Of a stretch of DNA of 64,000 nucleotides, positions 1 to 7,765 are shown piece by piece; within the stretch, counting starts at the first letter, position 1; each line of letters opens with the position of its first letter. Source of the DNA: Nitratireductor sp. GISD-1A_MAKvit (GTDB taxonomy: Bacteria; Pseudomonadota; Alphaproteobacteria; Rhizobiales; Rhizobiaceae); assembly GCF_040819555.1 (NCBI RefSeq), contig NZ_CP161920.1, positions 1,363,001 to 1,427,000 of the forward strand, in the 5' to 3' direction. The position numbers and the translations under genes were made by a program. The notes beneath the pieces were generated by a model. It was not told where the DNA came from, ran no database searches, and saw only the letters and a program-made list of their open reading frames with translations.

Positions 1-156
1 GGTGTTGATCCATTGCAGCGTTCCGGCGAAGGGACCGGTGGGAGTGATGGCCGGCTCTGCGGCGCCGATGCCAAGTGAACTCTGCGCCAGAGCGGCGCTG
101 GCTGTCAGAACCGTCAGCACCGTGGCGGCGATGGCGACGCGGCGGAATGGAACCAT
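1..156 (-). CDS. Nickel/cobalt efflux-type (NicO/RcnA family) transporter, N-terminal fragment
   Basis: Only the first 52 codons are in the window; the gene continues past position 1. The fragment has a hydrophobic signal/membrane segment (about residues 6-25) ending in an Ala-Leu-Ala-Gln junction, then the segment SSLGIGAAEP and a PTGPFAG stretch, which I recognise from the start of rhizobial NicO-type transporters. It begins 3 bases after the stop of the DUF1007 gene. DUF1007 proteins are usual partners of NicO transporters, so the two probably form a metal-export operon. Substrate is inferred from family context only. Confidence 0.7.
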   Translation of the reverse strand, partial: MVPFRRVAIAATVLTVLTASAALAQSSLGIGAAEPAITPTGPFAGTLQWINT

Positions 157-159
157 GGG

Positions 160-834
160 TCAGCTGTCCTTACTGCAGGTGATCTCCAGCCGGGTTGCAA
201 AGATTTTGCTCATGTCGTTGCCCACGGGGTCGTCGAAGAAGGCTTCGGTCAGCGTCTGCTGGTTCTGGGCGAGCGCTTCGTCGGGATCGGGACGCACCAC
301 GGCTTTCGAGCAACCGGCCGGCAGGTCATTGACGGTCATGTAGCTGTCTTCGATAAAATCGATGGCTGTGTAGAAAGTGGGGTCGTAGACACCGAGCGAA
401 ACCGTGCTGCCGAGGGCGAGCGGTTTTTCGGGCTTCGATTCGAACAGAATGATGAGCTGGTTGTCGACGAAATCGGCGATGAGGCGCTCCGGCGCCTCCA
501 TGGCAACATCCTTGCCGCCCTGAGTGACCATCTGGAAGTAGTTGAAATCGGCAAGCGAGGTGTGGACCACGCCTGCAACGTCTTCGAGCTCCTCCTGATT
601 GAGGGCAAGGTCCTGATTTTTGTCGAACTCCACCAGAACGGTGCTTGAGAACAGGTCGTCGAAACGCCAGACATGATGCAGTGATTTGATGTTGCCCTTC
701 CCGTCGACATTCACGTCGAGCCTTGCTTCGGCGAAAACGTGGGGGTGCGCGAGAGCTGGAACTGAAAAGGCGATGGCGAAAAACGCCATGCCGGTTTTCA
801 GCAAGGACTTATGGCAAATCGGCATGTGAAACAT
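160..834 (-). CDS. DUF1007 family periplasmic protein
   Basis: 224-residue secreted protein. A signal peptide ends at an Ala-Leu-Ala site about 29 residues in, and the mature protein opens with HPHVFAEARLDV, the typical start of DUF1007. Members usually sit beside nickel/cobalt transporters, and here a NicO-type gene follows 3 bases downstream. The exact role is unknown; the His-Pro-His at the mature N-terminus makes metal binding a reasonable guess. A second start three codons in (825) is possible: a GGGAG lies 3 bases before the first ATG and 12 before the second. Confidence 0.8.
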   Translation of the reverse strand: MFHMPICHKSLLKTGMAFFAIAFSVPALAHPHVFAEARLDVNVDGKGNIKSLHHVWRFDDLFSSTVLVEFDKNQDLALNQEELEDVAGVVHTSLADFNYFQMVTQGGKDVAMEAPERLIADFVDNQLIILFESKPEKPLALGSTVSLGVYDPTFYTAIDFIEDSYMTVNDLPAGCSKAVVRPDPDEALAQNQQTLTEAFFDDPVGNDMSKIFATRLEITCSKDS

Positions 835-892
835 CTGCTCCCGTCTGGACTCCGCTTGTTGTACACGAACTCGGCGGAAATTGGACGACCTG

Positions 893-1795
893 TCAGGCGC
901 CTGGATAATTTTCCTTCAGCCAGCGTGCCAGAAAATCCACGAAGGCGCGAACCTTTGCCGGCAGGTAGCGCCGATGCGGGTAGATCGCATAGATGCCGGC
1001 GCCGTTGGCGGCATTGTCCTGAAGCAGGGGCACCAGACCGCCGGTCCTGATCTCCGGATCGGCAATGAAGTCGGGCAAAATGGCGAAGCCGAGCCCGGAA
1101 AGGGCGGCTGCGCGGGCAGCCATGGGGCTGTTGACCTCGATCCGGCCTGTCACCGGAACATTGACGATCTCGCCATCCCCGTCGCGAAAGGGCCAGTTCT
1201 GCCGGTATCGGCTGTTGGTGTCCACGATGCAGGGCAGTTGGCTCAGTTCCAGCGGCGAGGAAGGCTCTCCATGGAGCGCGAGCAGCTCGGGGGAAGCGCA
1301 AAGGACAACACGAAAGGGCGCGAGGCGTCGGGCGATGAGTGAAGAATCGGAAAGTTTCGTGACGCGGATCGCGACATCGAAGCCTTCTTCGACCAGATCG
1401 ACAAATCGATCGTCCAGATTGATTTCGAGGGTGATGTCGGGATAGGCCTTGGCAAAATCGATCAGCGACTGGCCGACGGGAGCATCTGCGAAGGTGCGTG
1501 GCGCGGAGAGCCTGATGCGGCCACGCACATCGCCGGACGAATCGCGTACCGCTTCGGCGAGATCTTCGACATCTCGCAGGAGTTCCACCGCGCGGGCGTA
1601 ATAGGTGTGGCCGGCTTCTGTCAGGGACAATTGTCTGGTCGTGCGGTTCAAAAGAAGCGCACCCAGTTCGTCTTCAAGTTCGCGCACGTATTTCGAAAGG
1701 AGGGCCTTCGACTTGCCGACCTTGCGTGCAGCGGCCGAAAAGCCTTCCGCTTCCACCACGTCGACAAAGGCGCGCATGCGGCTGAGAGTGTCCAA
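893..1795 (-). CDS. LysR-family transcriptional regulator
   Basis: 300 residues. Residues 1-60 are a LysR winged-helix domain (MDTLSRMRAFVDVVEAEGFS, then a recognition-helix region around KSKALLSKYVRELE). Residues about 90-295 form the periplasmic-binding-like effector domain. It begins 11 bases after the amidase stop in the same orientation and is probably co-transcribed with it, unlike the usual divergent LysR arrangement. A role in controlling the amidase or the downstream metal-transport genes is possible, but no operator was identified. Confidence 0.9.
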   Translation of the reverse strand: MDTLSRMRAFVDVVEAEGFSAAARKVGKSKALLSKYVRELEDELGALLLNRTTRQLSLTEAGHTYYARAVELLRDVEDLAEAVRDSSGDVRGRIRLSAPRTFADAPVGQSLIDFAKAYPDITLEINLDDRFVDLVEEGFDVAIRVTKLSDSSLIARRLAPFRVVLCASPELLALHGEPSSPLELSQLPCIVDTNSRYRQNWPFRDGDGEIVNVPVTGRIEVNSPMAARAAALSGLGFAILPDFIADPEIRTGGLVPLLQDNAANGAGIYAIYPHRRYLPAKVRAFVDFLARWLKENYPGA

Positions 1796-1806
1796 GGGCG
1801 TGTCCT

Positions 1807-2994
1807 TCAGGTTCTTGAGAGAATGTCTGTGGCCATGCGAATGAGCTGGCGATCACTGCCGGCAGGACCGAGAAGCGAGATGCCGAAGGGGGCTTCGTGC
1901 ACCTTTCCGAGCGGTATGGTGATCTGCGGCCAGCCCAGCAGGCCGGCGAGGGATGTCAGGCTGAGTGCCAGGCTGCGGAACCGGTCGAGTTCGTCTTCCG
2001 ATGCTCCCTTGAGCGGCGCCGCCGTGGGCTGGGTGGGCATGATCAACACCATATCGTCTTCGAAAAGCGCTTTGAATTCCTGCTGGAAAACGTGGCGTTG
2101 GGCGCGCGCTTCCGCCACGACTTCGGGTGTGATGCGACTGCCATATTCAAACCGTTCTCTCACTCCCGGTCCGAGATGTGGTCTATTTGTGCGGATGAAG
2201 GATCCGTGGCTTTGCCACGCTTCGAATGACTGAATGGTGCGAAAGCAGGAAAACAGACCCTCAATTGTACCAGGCAGTGCGAGAAATGCTGCTTCCCTGC
2301 CGAAATGGCGCAGCGTCTGCTGCAGCATGGATGCGTAGGCTGCCTGCTCTGCTTCCCCGAAAAGGAGCGCTTCGAGCGCGCCGATTCTGACGGGTTTGGT
2401 CAGAGGTGTCTCGTGCGTGTCTTCACCAAGAAGAACGTCACCCACGCGCGCATACAAGGCCGCGTCGCGCGCGAACCATCCAAACGTGTCGAAAGAGGGG
2501 GCAAGCGGCATGGCCCCCTCCAGGGAAATGCGTCCATGTGTGGTGCGCAGGCCGATCAGCCCGCAATAGGAGGCGGGTGCACGAATGGAGCCGTTGGTGT
2601 CGGATCCGGCGGCAATGTCGACGAGCCCTCCGGCGACCGCGGCCGCAGAGCCCGACGATGAGCCGCCTGTAAAGCGCTGCGGGGCCGCGCGATTGACTGG
2701 TGCCGGAAAGTGGACGTTCTGCCCGATCATCGAGAACGCGAGTTCATCGGTCTGCGTTTTGCCGACGAAATGTGCGCCAGCGTCAATCAGACGCTGTATC
2801 ACGGGCGCAGTGCTTCCAGCGTTCGGAAACGCCGCCTCCCGATCAGGGTTGCCGCCACCGGTGGGGTAACCCTGAATGTCGAAGATGTCTTTGACCCCGA
2901 GCGTGAGGCGATTGAGAGGCCCTTTCCCGGGGGTGGCGAGGGGATCACCAGCATAATCAAGGAAGGCGTTCAGCGTATCGCGCGTCGTTGTCAT
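1807..2994 (-). CDS. Amidase (amidase-signature family)
   Basis: 395 residues, complete. The Ser-cisSer-Lys triad is visible: Lys35 in GVKDIFD, the Gly/Ser-rich signature GGSSSGSAAA at about 110-119 with cis-Ser112, and the nucleophile in SDTNGSIRAP (Ser136). The family hydrolyses amide bonds in small molecules, for example indoleacetamide or allophanate; this sequence does not settle the substrate. It is cytoplasmic, with no signal peptide. It heads a leftward cluster with the LysR gene. Confidence 0.88.
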   Translation of the reverse strand: MTTTRDTLNAFLDYAGDPLATPGKGPLNRLTLGVKDIFDIQGYPTGGGNPDREAAFPNAGSTAPVIQRLIDAGAHFVGKTQTDELAFSMIGQNVHFPAPVNRAAPQRFTGGSSSGSAAAVAGGLVDIAAGSDTNGSIRAPASYCGLIGLRTTHGRISLEGAMPLAPSFDTFGWFARDAALYARVGDVLLGEDTHETPLTKPVRIGALEALLFGEAEQAAYASMLQQTLRHFGREAAFLALPGTIEGLFSCFRTIQSFEAWQSHGSFIRTNRPHLGPGVRERFEYGSRITPEVVAEARAQRHVFQQEFKALFEDDMVLIMPTQPTAAPLKGASEDELDRFRSLALSLTSLAGLLGWPQITIPLGKVHEAPFGISLLGPAGSDRQLIRMATDILSRT

Positions 2995-3180
2995 TCATTT
3001 TTCCGCTTGTTCTGGCGCAGAAGGTCGGTATTCGAAGACTTTTTTTCAAGCACTGAAAAAATATCGTTGATTGTGACAGTGGATGCCACTATATCCGCGC
3101 TGCCCAAAGTCGCACGTGCCTGTGGGTGTCCGCCGGACCTCGAAAATGGCGAGGAAACCGGTACGGTACCTGGACTTAAC
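2995..3180. other. Intergenic region upstream of the amidase and of the decarboxylase leader
   Basis: No gene recognised. With 3181-3536 it makes a gap of about 540 bases between divergent genes. It should hold the leftward amidase promoter (an A/T-rich stretch with a run of T at 3040-3048 is present) and the rightward decarboxylase promoter. No palindromic operator stood out. Confidence 0.5.
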
Positions 3181-3535
3181 CACTCCAGTCGGTCTTACGG
3201 CCAACCGCTAGACCGAGGACATCTTGAAGCAACGACGGTGCGGGCCTTTCTGGTGTCTGCCGGCTGTCCAAAAGCCGGGGTTACTGAAGAGGCACACCTT
3301 CATTGCCGGCAGTGCGGTTGGGGTCTCCCATCCAAAGCTGAGGCAGACAAAGCGCAGGTTCGCCGAAAGGCGGAAATGCCGTGTAGCGCGTTCTCGCATG
3401 ACCTGGTTCCGGTGCTCTCCACCTGCCGGCCCCAGTGTGTGCATGCCGCGTCCTTTGTCCACCGCGGATGCCTGAGGGCATTCGCAGCTACGAAGCTTCG
3501 GTAATGCGGCCAGGAAGGCCGTAATTGGAGAGACT
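3181..3535 (+). ncRNA. Candidate speF-type 5' leader of the ornithine decarboxylase gene
   Basis: About 350 bases of gene-free DNA before the decarboxylase start hold a chain of hairpins. One is an elaborated stem at 3189-3216 (7-bp stem 3189-3195/3210-3216 with an inner CGG/CCG stem). Another is CCGGCT/AGCCGG in 3260-3280. A CGGCC/GGCCG hairpin lies just before the GGAG ribosome site, near 3507-3522. Alphaproteobacterial ornithine decarboxylase genes are known to carry a conserved structured leader (the speF motif). Position and structure fit, but I could not run a covariance search, so the name is an inference. Confidence 0.5.
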
Positions 3536-3536
3536 G

Positions 3537-4672
3537 ATGGCCACACAGCGCATTCTTGACTTTCTCGCCACCCGCCGTCCCGATGGTCCCTGCCTCGTCG
3601 TCGACCTGGATGTGGTGCATGACAATTACTGCGCCTTCGAAAAGGCGCTGCCCGATTCCAAGATCTACTACGCCGTCAAGGCCAATCCGGCGCCGGAAAT
3701 CCTGCGTCTGCTCGCCCAGCTGGGCTCGAGCTTCGACACCGCTTCGGTGGCCGAGATAGAGATGGCGCTGAATGCAGGTGCGACGCCCGACCGCATCTCC
3801 TATGGCAACACGATCAAGAAGGAGCGCGACATTGCGCGCGCCTATGAGCTTGGCATTCGTCTTTTCGCCGTGGACTGCGAAGAAGAGGTGGACAAGATCG
3901 CGCGTGTGGCCCCCGGATCGCGCGTGTTCTGCCGCGTTCTGACGGATGGCGCTGGCGCTGAATGGCCGCTGTCGCGCAAGTTCGGCTGCGTGCCGGCTAT
4001 GGCCGTGGATGTTCTGCGCCATGCACGCAAGCTTGGCCTCGACCCCTATGGGGTTTCCTTTCATGTCGGTTCGCAGCAGACGGATCTTGATGCATGGGAC
4101 CGTGCGCTGGAAGACGCCCGTGGCGTGTTTGGCGCACTGGCGGATGAAGGCATCGTGCTTCGCATGGTCAATATGGGCGGTGGCTTTCCGACACGGTACC
4201 TGCGCGACGTCCCGGCGGCACAGGGCCCTATGGTCAGGCAATCTTCTCAGCGCTGCGCAAGCATTTCGGCAATCGTATTCCCGAGACCATCATCGAGCCG
4301 GGGCGAGGCATGGTGGGCAATGCGGGTGTCATCAAATCGGAAGTCGTTCTGATTTCCAAGAAAGCCGATAATGACAATGTGCGCTGGGTCTACCTTGATA
4401 TTGGCAAGTTTGGCGGTCTGGCAGAGACGATGGACGAAGCGATCCGCTATCCCCTGGTCACGCCACATGATGGCGGGGAGACAGCTCCTTGCGTTCTGGC
4501 CGGTCCCACGTGCGACTCTGCCGATGTGATGTATGAAAAGACCCCTTATCCGTTGCCGCTTTCACTGACAATTGGCGACGAAGTGCTGATCGAGGGCACA
4601 GGAGCCTACACCACGACCTATGCTTCCGTGGCCTTCAACGGGTTCGAGCCGCTTCGCTCCTATGTGATCTGA
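3537..4672 (+). pseudogene. odc: Ornithine decarboxylase (PLP, fold III), frameshifted as sequenced
   Basis: Decarboxylates ornithine to putrescine. The PLP lysine lies in YYAVKANP (Lys48), with HVGSQ, the glycine loop NMGGGFPTRY and, in the C-terminal part, EPGRGMVGNAG and the catalytic-Cys motif GPTCDSADV. The frame breaks at 4224-4228. After residues PAAQ the expected YGQAIF continues only in another frame, from 4229. Reading CAGGCC for CAGGGCCC, i.e. removing one G and one C, restores a 377-residue protein with the usual Ala before YGQ. The start is ATG 3537, with GGAGAG just upstream. Probably a working gene disturbed by sequence error. Confidence 0.85.
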
Positions 4673-4750
4673 GACGGGAAGGGCCAATGCCCGCCACTTC
4701 ATTGCGGGTCGGTGTTGCATTGTCGATTACGGGTTTCAGGGATACCGGCC

Positions 4751-5326
4751 ATGAACGGGTCTGTGGTTGGCGGGGCAGTCGCTCCGGTCTACTTTATTCG
4801 TTGTGAAGTCACGCAGGATGAAGGTGAGCGCGAAGCGCTGCTCGATCGCGTCATGGGGCCAAAGCGCAGGCTGAAGTCGTCCGAGACCCTGCGGCGCGAG
4901 CGGTTGCCAGCGCAAGGGCTTGCATTCGCTGCAGTTGACGCAACCGGAGGCCTGGTAGGCTCGGTACGGCTTTGGAACGTCCGTGCGCAGGGGGGTGGAG
5001 CGGGGATGCTGCTTCTTGGGCCACTTGCCGTTGAGAGGACGGTTGCCGGACGGGGTGTCGGGACATCGCTTGTGCGCCATGCCCTTTTGGAGGCGCAGCG
5101 GCTGGGACATGGTGCGGTTTTGCTGGTGGGCGACCCTGCCTATTACCAACGCTTCGGTTTCAGCGCCCTGCTGACGGGCAAACTGGCAATGCCGGGGCCA
5201 TACGAGAGGGATCGGCTGCTCGCGCTGGAGCTTGTTCCGGGCTGGTTGAAAGACGCTTCGGGCATCCTGCAGCCGTGTGGCCGACCGATCGTCGCAGAAG
5301 ATGCGGCACCAAGTCTCGTCGCCTGA
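4751..5326 (+). CDS. GNAT-family N-acetyltransferase
   Basis: 191 residues from ATG 4751. The acetyl-CoA-binding motif is visible as LGPLAVERTVAGRGVGTSLV (a Q/RxxGxG/A-type loop), followed by GDPAYYQRFGF, typical of YhbS-like GNAT enzymes. The acceptor is unknown. It follows ornithine decarboxylase by about 80 bases on the same strand, and I recall the same pair in other rhizobia. Polyamine or ribosomal-protein acetylation are possibilities only. Confidence 0.85.
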   Translation: MNGSVVGGAVAPVYFIRCEVTQDEGEREALLDRVMGPKRRLKSSETLRRERLPAQGLAFAAVDATGGLVGSVRLWNVRAQGGGAGMLLLGPLAVERTVAGRGVGTSLVRHALLEAQRLGHGAVLLVGDPAYYQRFGFSALLTGKLAMPGPYERDRLLALELVPGWLKDASGILQPCGRPIVAEDAAPSLVA

Positions 5327-5332
5327 AAAATG

Positions 5333-5398
5333 ACGGATCGCCTTTGAATGAAAGCGATCCGTTCCATGTTTTCGGGTCTCCCAGAATCTTGGGAGACC
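5333..5398. terminator. Paired hairpins between convergent genes
   Basis: Two strong hairpins lie between the stop of the GNAT gene and the stop of the SCP2 gene. The first has a 9-bp stem at 5333-5341/5354-5362. The second has a 9-bp stem at 5375-5383/5390-5398, followed rightward by a T5 run at about 5406-5411. Together they probably end transcription from both sides. Confidence 0.75.
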
Positions 5399-5409
5399 GG
5401 GCGCTCTTT

Positions 5410-5691
5410 TTAAAGGACCTGGCTAAGCTGCATGGCGACTGACATGTCTCCGTCGACCTTGAGTTTCCCCTGCATGAATGCAGCGGTCGGATCCAGATCG
5501 CCGGCGATCATTGCTTCAAGATCCTCTTTTGCCAAGCTGATCACGCAATCAGCTTTGGCATCGCTCGTGGAAACGCTGTTCCCATCCACCACGATGACGC
5601 CATCGCTGCCGCAATCAAACTTCACGGAACTGCCAAAGCTGGAATCTGCGACCCGGGCTTTTACCTTCTCGGCGATAGCGTCCATACTCAT
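5410..5691 (-). CDS. SCP2 sterol-binding-domain protein
   Basis: 93 residues, essentially one SCP2 domain. It has the N-terminal amphipathic helix (MSMDAIAEKVKARV), the beta core KFDCGSDGVIVVDGN, and the C-terminal segment DPTAAFMQGKLKVDGDMSVA. Bacterial SCP2 proteins bind lipids or acyl chains; the ligand here is unknown. A GGGAGA ribosome site precedes ATG 5691. About 94 bp upstream is a perfect 16-bp palindrome (5785-5800), so the gene is probably controlled by a dimeric repressor. The MarR gene lies immediately upstream on the same strand. Confidence 0.85.
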   Translation of the reverse strand: MSMDAIAEKVKARVADSSFGSSVKFDCGSDGVIVVDGNSVSTSDAKADCVISLAKEDLEAMIAGDLDPTAAFMQGKLKVDGDMSVAMQLSQVL

Positions 5692-5784
5692 GCGTATTCT
5701 CCCTGACCCATATTTGTGAAGCGATCACAAGCGTCGCTCAGCACGTGGGCACTTTCGGCCCGATAGGCAGACAGTAGACCTGTA

Positions 5785-5800
5785 TTGACGTATACGTCAA
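5785..5800. promoter_or_regulatory. Perfect 16-bp palindrome upstream of the SCP2 gene
   Basis: TTGACGTATACGTCAA is perfectly self-complementary and lies between the MarR stop and the SCP2 start. It looks like the operator of a dimeric regulator. Its ACGT half-sites resemble those I recall for MerR-family LiuR regulators of branched-chain amino-acid/lipid genes. The neighbouring MarR protein is the other obvious candidate. Confidence 0.6.
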
Positions 5801-5814
5801 ATTGTTTGTTGATT

Positions 5815-6354
5815 TCATCCCCGGGGAAGCGTTGCGCGTTTCTTGCCCACGAGAAGACGGTCCAGCAAGGCAATTAGCGTGTCCCGGTTCTCCTCACCGC
5901 CAAGCCGCTCAATAATGCGTTTCTCATGCTGGGCCCAGAGCTTTGAAACCTCTTCGATGAACTCCAATCCCTTTGATGTGAGATGAAGGGAATGAGAGCG
6001 ACGGTCGATGTCGCCTTTGCGTCGCTCGGCCAGCCCACGCGATTCCAGGCAATCCATCAATGCAACGAAGTTTGCGCGCTTGATGCCAAGCTGTTCGGCC
6101 ACTTCTGTCTGCTTTTGCCCCGGATTTGAGGCAATGAGGGAAAGCACTGCAAATTCGGCCGGTCTCAGCTTCACGCAGGCAAACGATTTTTGAAAATCCT
6201 GAAACACGGTAAGCTGTGCGCGGCGCAACTTGTAACCGATGGCGGTCGCCAGAGGTGGTAAGCAGGATGTGTGAGGAGGCGTATCGAAAACCTCCAGGTA
6301 ATCATTCTCATTGGGCGGCGGTGAAATATCGGCCCTGGTTTGCGTCATCGTCAC
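5815..6354 (-). CDS. MarR-family transcriptional regulator
   Basis: About 179 residues from GTG 6354, which has a GGAGA 6 bases upstream; ATG 6348 is the alternative. The winged helix-turn-helix is clear: FAVLSLIASNPGQKQTEVAEQ, then the recognition helix IKRANFVALMDCLESRGL and the DRRSHSLHLT wing. It sits directly upstream of the SCP2 gene in the same orientation. A 7-bp inverted repeat 124-140 bp upstream of its start may be its own operator. The effector is unknown. Confidence 0.88.
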   Translation of the reverse strand: MTMTQTRADISPPPNENDYLEVFDTPPHTSCLPPLATAIGYKLRRAQLTVFQDFQKSFACVKLRPAEFAVLSLIASNPGQKQTEVAEQLGIKRANFVALMDCLESRGLAERRKGDIDRRSHSLHLTSKGLEFIEEVSKLWAQHEKRIIERLGGEENRDTLIALLDRLLVGKKRATLPRG

Positions 6355-6477
6355 TGTAAATCTCCAAAATATACTCTTTTCGTCCGCAGAAGCGGCGATC
6401 AAACAGTGCTCCGCCGCTCGACCTAAAACAATCGAACTCAATGCAGTGGCGAAGAACTGTTTGCATGCGTTTTATGT

Positions 6478-6494
6478 ATAAGGCAACGCCTTAT
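6478..6494. promoter_or_regulatory. Inverted repeat upstream of the MarR gene
   Basis: ATAAGGC-AAC-GCCTTAT, a 7-bp perfect inverted repeat with a 3-base centre, lies in the A/T-rich promoter region of the leftward MarR gene. MarR dimers typically bind such short palindromes near their own promoter, so autoregulation is plausible. Confidence 0.45.
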
Positions 6495-6807
6495 GCCCAT
6501 ATTAGCAAATCGATTTTGGACAGGAATGAGGCACGGAAAAACAAAAGTGCATAATTCGTGCATTTTTTTGAGTTTTGATTTATATATATAACACTTATTC
6601 TAAATGTTATTGCAGGCTTGCAATTTTACATTTGATATAGAATGATGGTTTTTTATATATGTTTTATTTGAATGATTTTGACCGGACTTCACTGGCGCAA
6701 TATCGCTTGAAACTGGCGTAACCAGATCCCGCCCAGTTCACGGTCGCGGTAAACCGATAGCCGGTGTTTCCCGAGCCAGGGTCAGGACCATTTTAACAGG
6801 TCCGGTC
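6495..6807. other. A/T-rich gene-free stretch
   Basis: No gene found. The centre (about 6535-6685) is strikingly A/T-rich for this GC-rich genome, with runs such as a TATATATATA tract near 6581. It separates the end of the flagellar locus from the MarR promoter. An imperfect GGACC/GGTCC repeat near 6766-6793 could be a weak end to the leftward flagellar operon but lacks a proper T run. Confidence 0.5.
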
Positions 6808-7332
6808 CTAGTGTTCGCGGCTTTCGCTGTTCGACGCTGCTTTCTGGGCCCCGTCCGGACCCAGGCGGCTACGTGCGGTCTGATCCCGGATTTCGGATTT
6901 GGAGAGATAATCCGCCTGCTCGATGAAGACTTCGTGGATGAGTTTTTCGCCGACGCGTTCATTGATGCTGTTTTGAAGCCCTTCTCGAAAGGCCGCTACG
7001 TCGAATGTCATATCACTTGAATAATCGATCGTGGGATTGGCGTAGAGGTAGGAATAGATTTCATCGACCAGCATCGTTTCCACGGGGATGCTGAGAGTTT
7101 TCAGTTTTTTTGAATCGATGGAGTAGGAAAGTCGCGTGAGGAAATACCCGTCAACGGCACCAGCCTTGATGAGGGGCACCGAGATGACGTCTGTACTGAC
7201 ATAGTCCAGACCGCCGAAGAAGGCGGGTGGGGGCTCGGCACTGTTCCGGGCTTGCGAGAACTGGAACGCGTAAAGCATCGTTCCGACCGAGACCGCACAG
7301 ATCCACAGGGCGGCCAGGACGAATTTGATCAT
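6808..7332 (-). CDS. Uncharacterised membrane-anchored protein at the end of the flhA-fliR operon
   Basis: 174 residues, not recognised as a named family. Residues 3-25 form a single N-terminal membrane anchor. The rest is predicted outside, with a mixed alpha/beta region (about 45-95) and a helical tail. The overall shape, short anchor plus small periplasmic domain, recalls FliL, but I see no diagnostic motif. Its start overlaps the previous gene's stop by four bases, so it is translationally coupled to the flagellar operon and probably has a flagellar role. Confidence 0.7.
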   Translation of the reverse strand: MIKFVLAALWICAVSVGTMLYAFQFSQARNSAEPPPAFFGGLDYVSTDVISVPLIKAGAVDGYFLTRLSYSIDSKKLKTLSIPVETMLVDEIYSYLYANPTIDYSSDMTFDVAAFREGLQNSINERVGEKLIHEVFIEQADYLSKSEIRDQTARSRLGPDGAQKAASNSESREH

Positions 7333-7742
7333 GCTGGCGCTGCCTGTCCGAACGCGTTTTCAGAATAGGTTCCGTCGGTCTGCGCACTTTCGATCGCGCT
7401 TTGCACCAGCTCCGCAACATCATTGACGGCGCTCATATGGGCGCGAATGGTGGCTTCGTTTTCGGCGAGCTTGTCGCGAAGACGAAGGAGGGCGTCGCGA
7501 TGGGCGCTGGCCAGACCGGCTTCGTTGGCCCCCTTCAGTGCCCGTGTCAGTTCATAAAGATGACGGCTTTTGCGCGCGTTGGAAGCTTTGAGATCGAAAT
7601 CGGGATCAGTGCGAATTGCCTGTGTTTCGGCTTCAATGGTTTCCTCGATGCGGCGCATGATAGCAAGTGCGCTGGCTCCGCCGTGCTGGTTCATGGAGAA
7701 TGCAGCCTTCTGCGAGGAGGGTGCGGAAGTCATTTCATACAT
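7329..7742 (-). CDS. Uncharacterised helical protein, possible FlgN-type chaperone
   Basis: 137 residues, almost wholly predicted helical and charged, with a pattern typical of small flagellar export chaperones: a long helix around IMRRIEETIEAETQAI, and a second around DALLRLRDKLAENEATIRA. Hook-junction proteins FlgK and FlgL are encoded nearby and need a FlgN chaperone that is otherwise missing from this locus, so FlgN is the best guess. The assignment rests on size, composition and position, not on a motif. Confidence 0.55.
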   Translation of the reverse strand: MYEMTSAPSSQKAAFSMNQHGGASALAIMRRIEETIEAETQAIRTDPDFDLKASNARKSRHLYELTRALKGANEAGLASAHRDALLRLRDKLAENEATIRAHMSAVNDVAELVQSAIESAQTDGTYSENAFGQAAPA

Positions 7743-7765
7743 ACTGTCGATCCGTTTGTTGCGCT

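Noticed and set aside
2710..3504. 264-codon open frame crossing from the amidase gene into the decarboxylase leader
   Set aside because: It overlaps a certain gene antisense and then a structured leader, and no recognisable protein results.
4221..4231. Programmed ribosomal frameshifting as the explanation for the broken genes
   Set aside because: The four sites have no common slippery heptamer plus stimulator, involve unrelated genes, and share only an expanded G/C run at GGCC, which fits sequence error better.
6766..6793. GGACC/GGTCC repeat as terminator of the flhA-fliR operon
   Set aside because: The stem is short and there is no T run in the leftward direction. It is mentioned only as a weak possibility.
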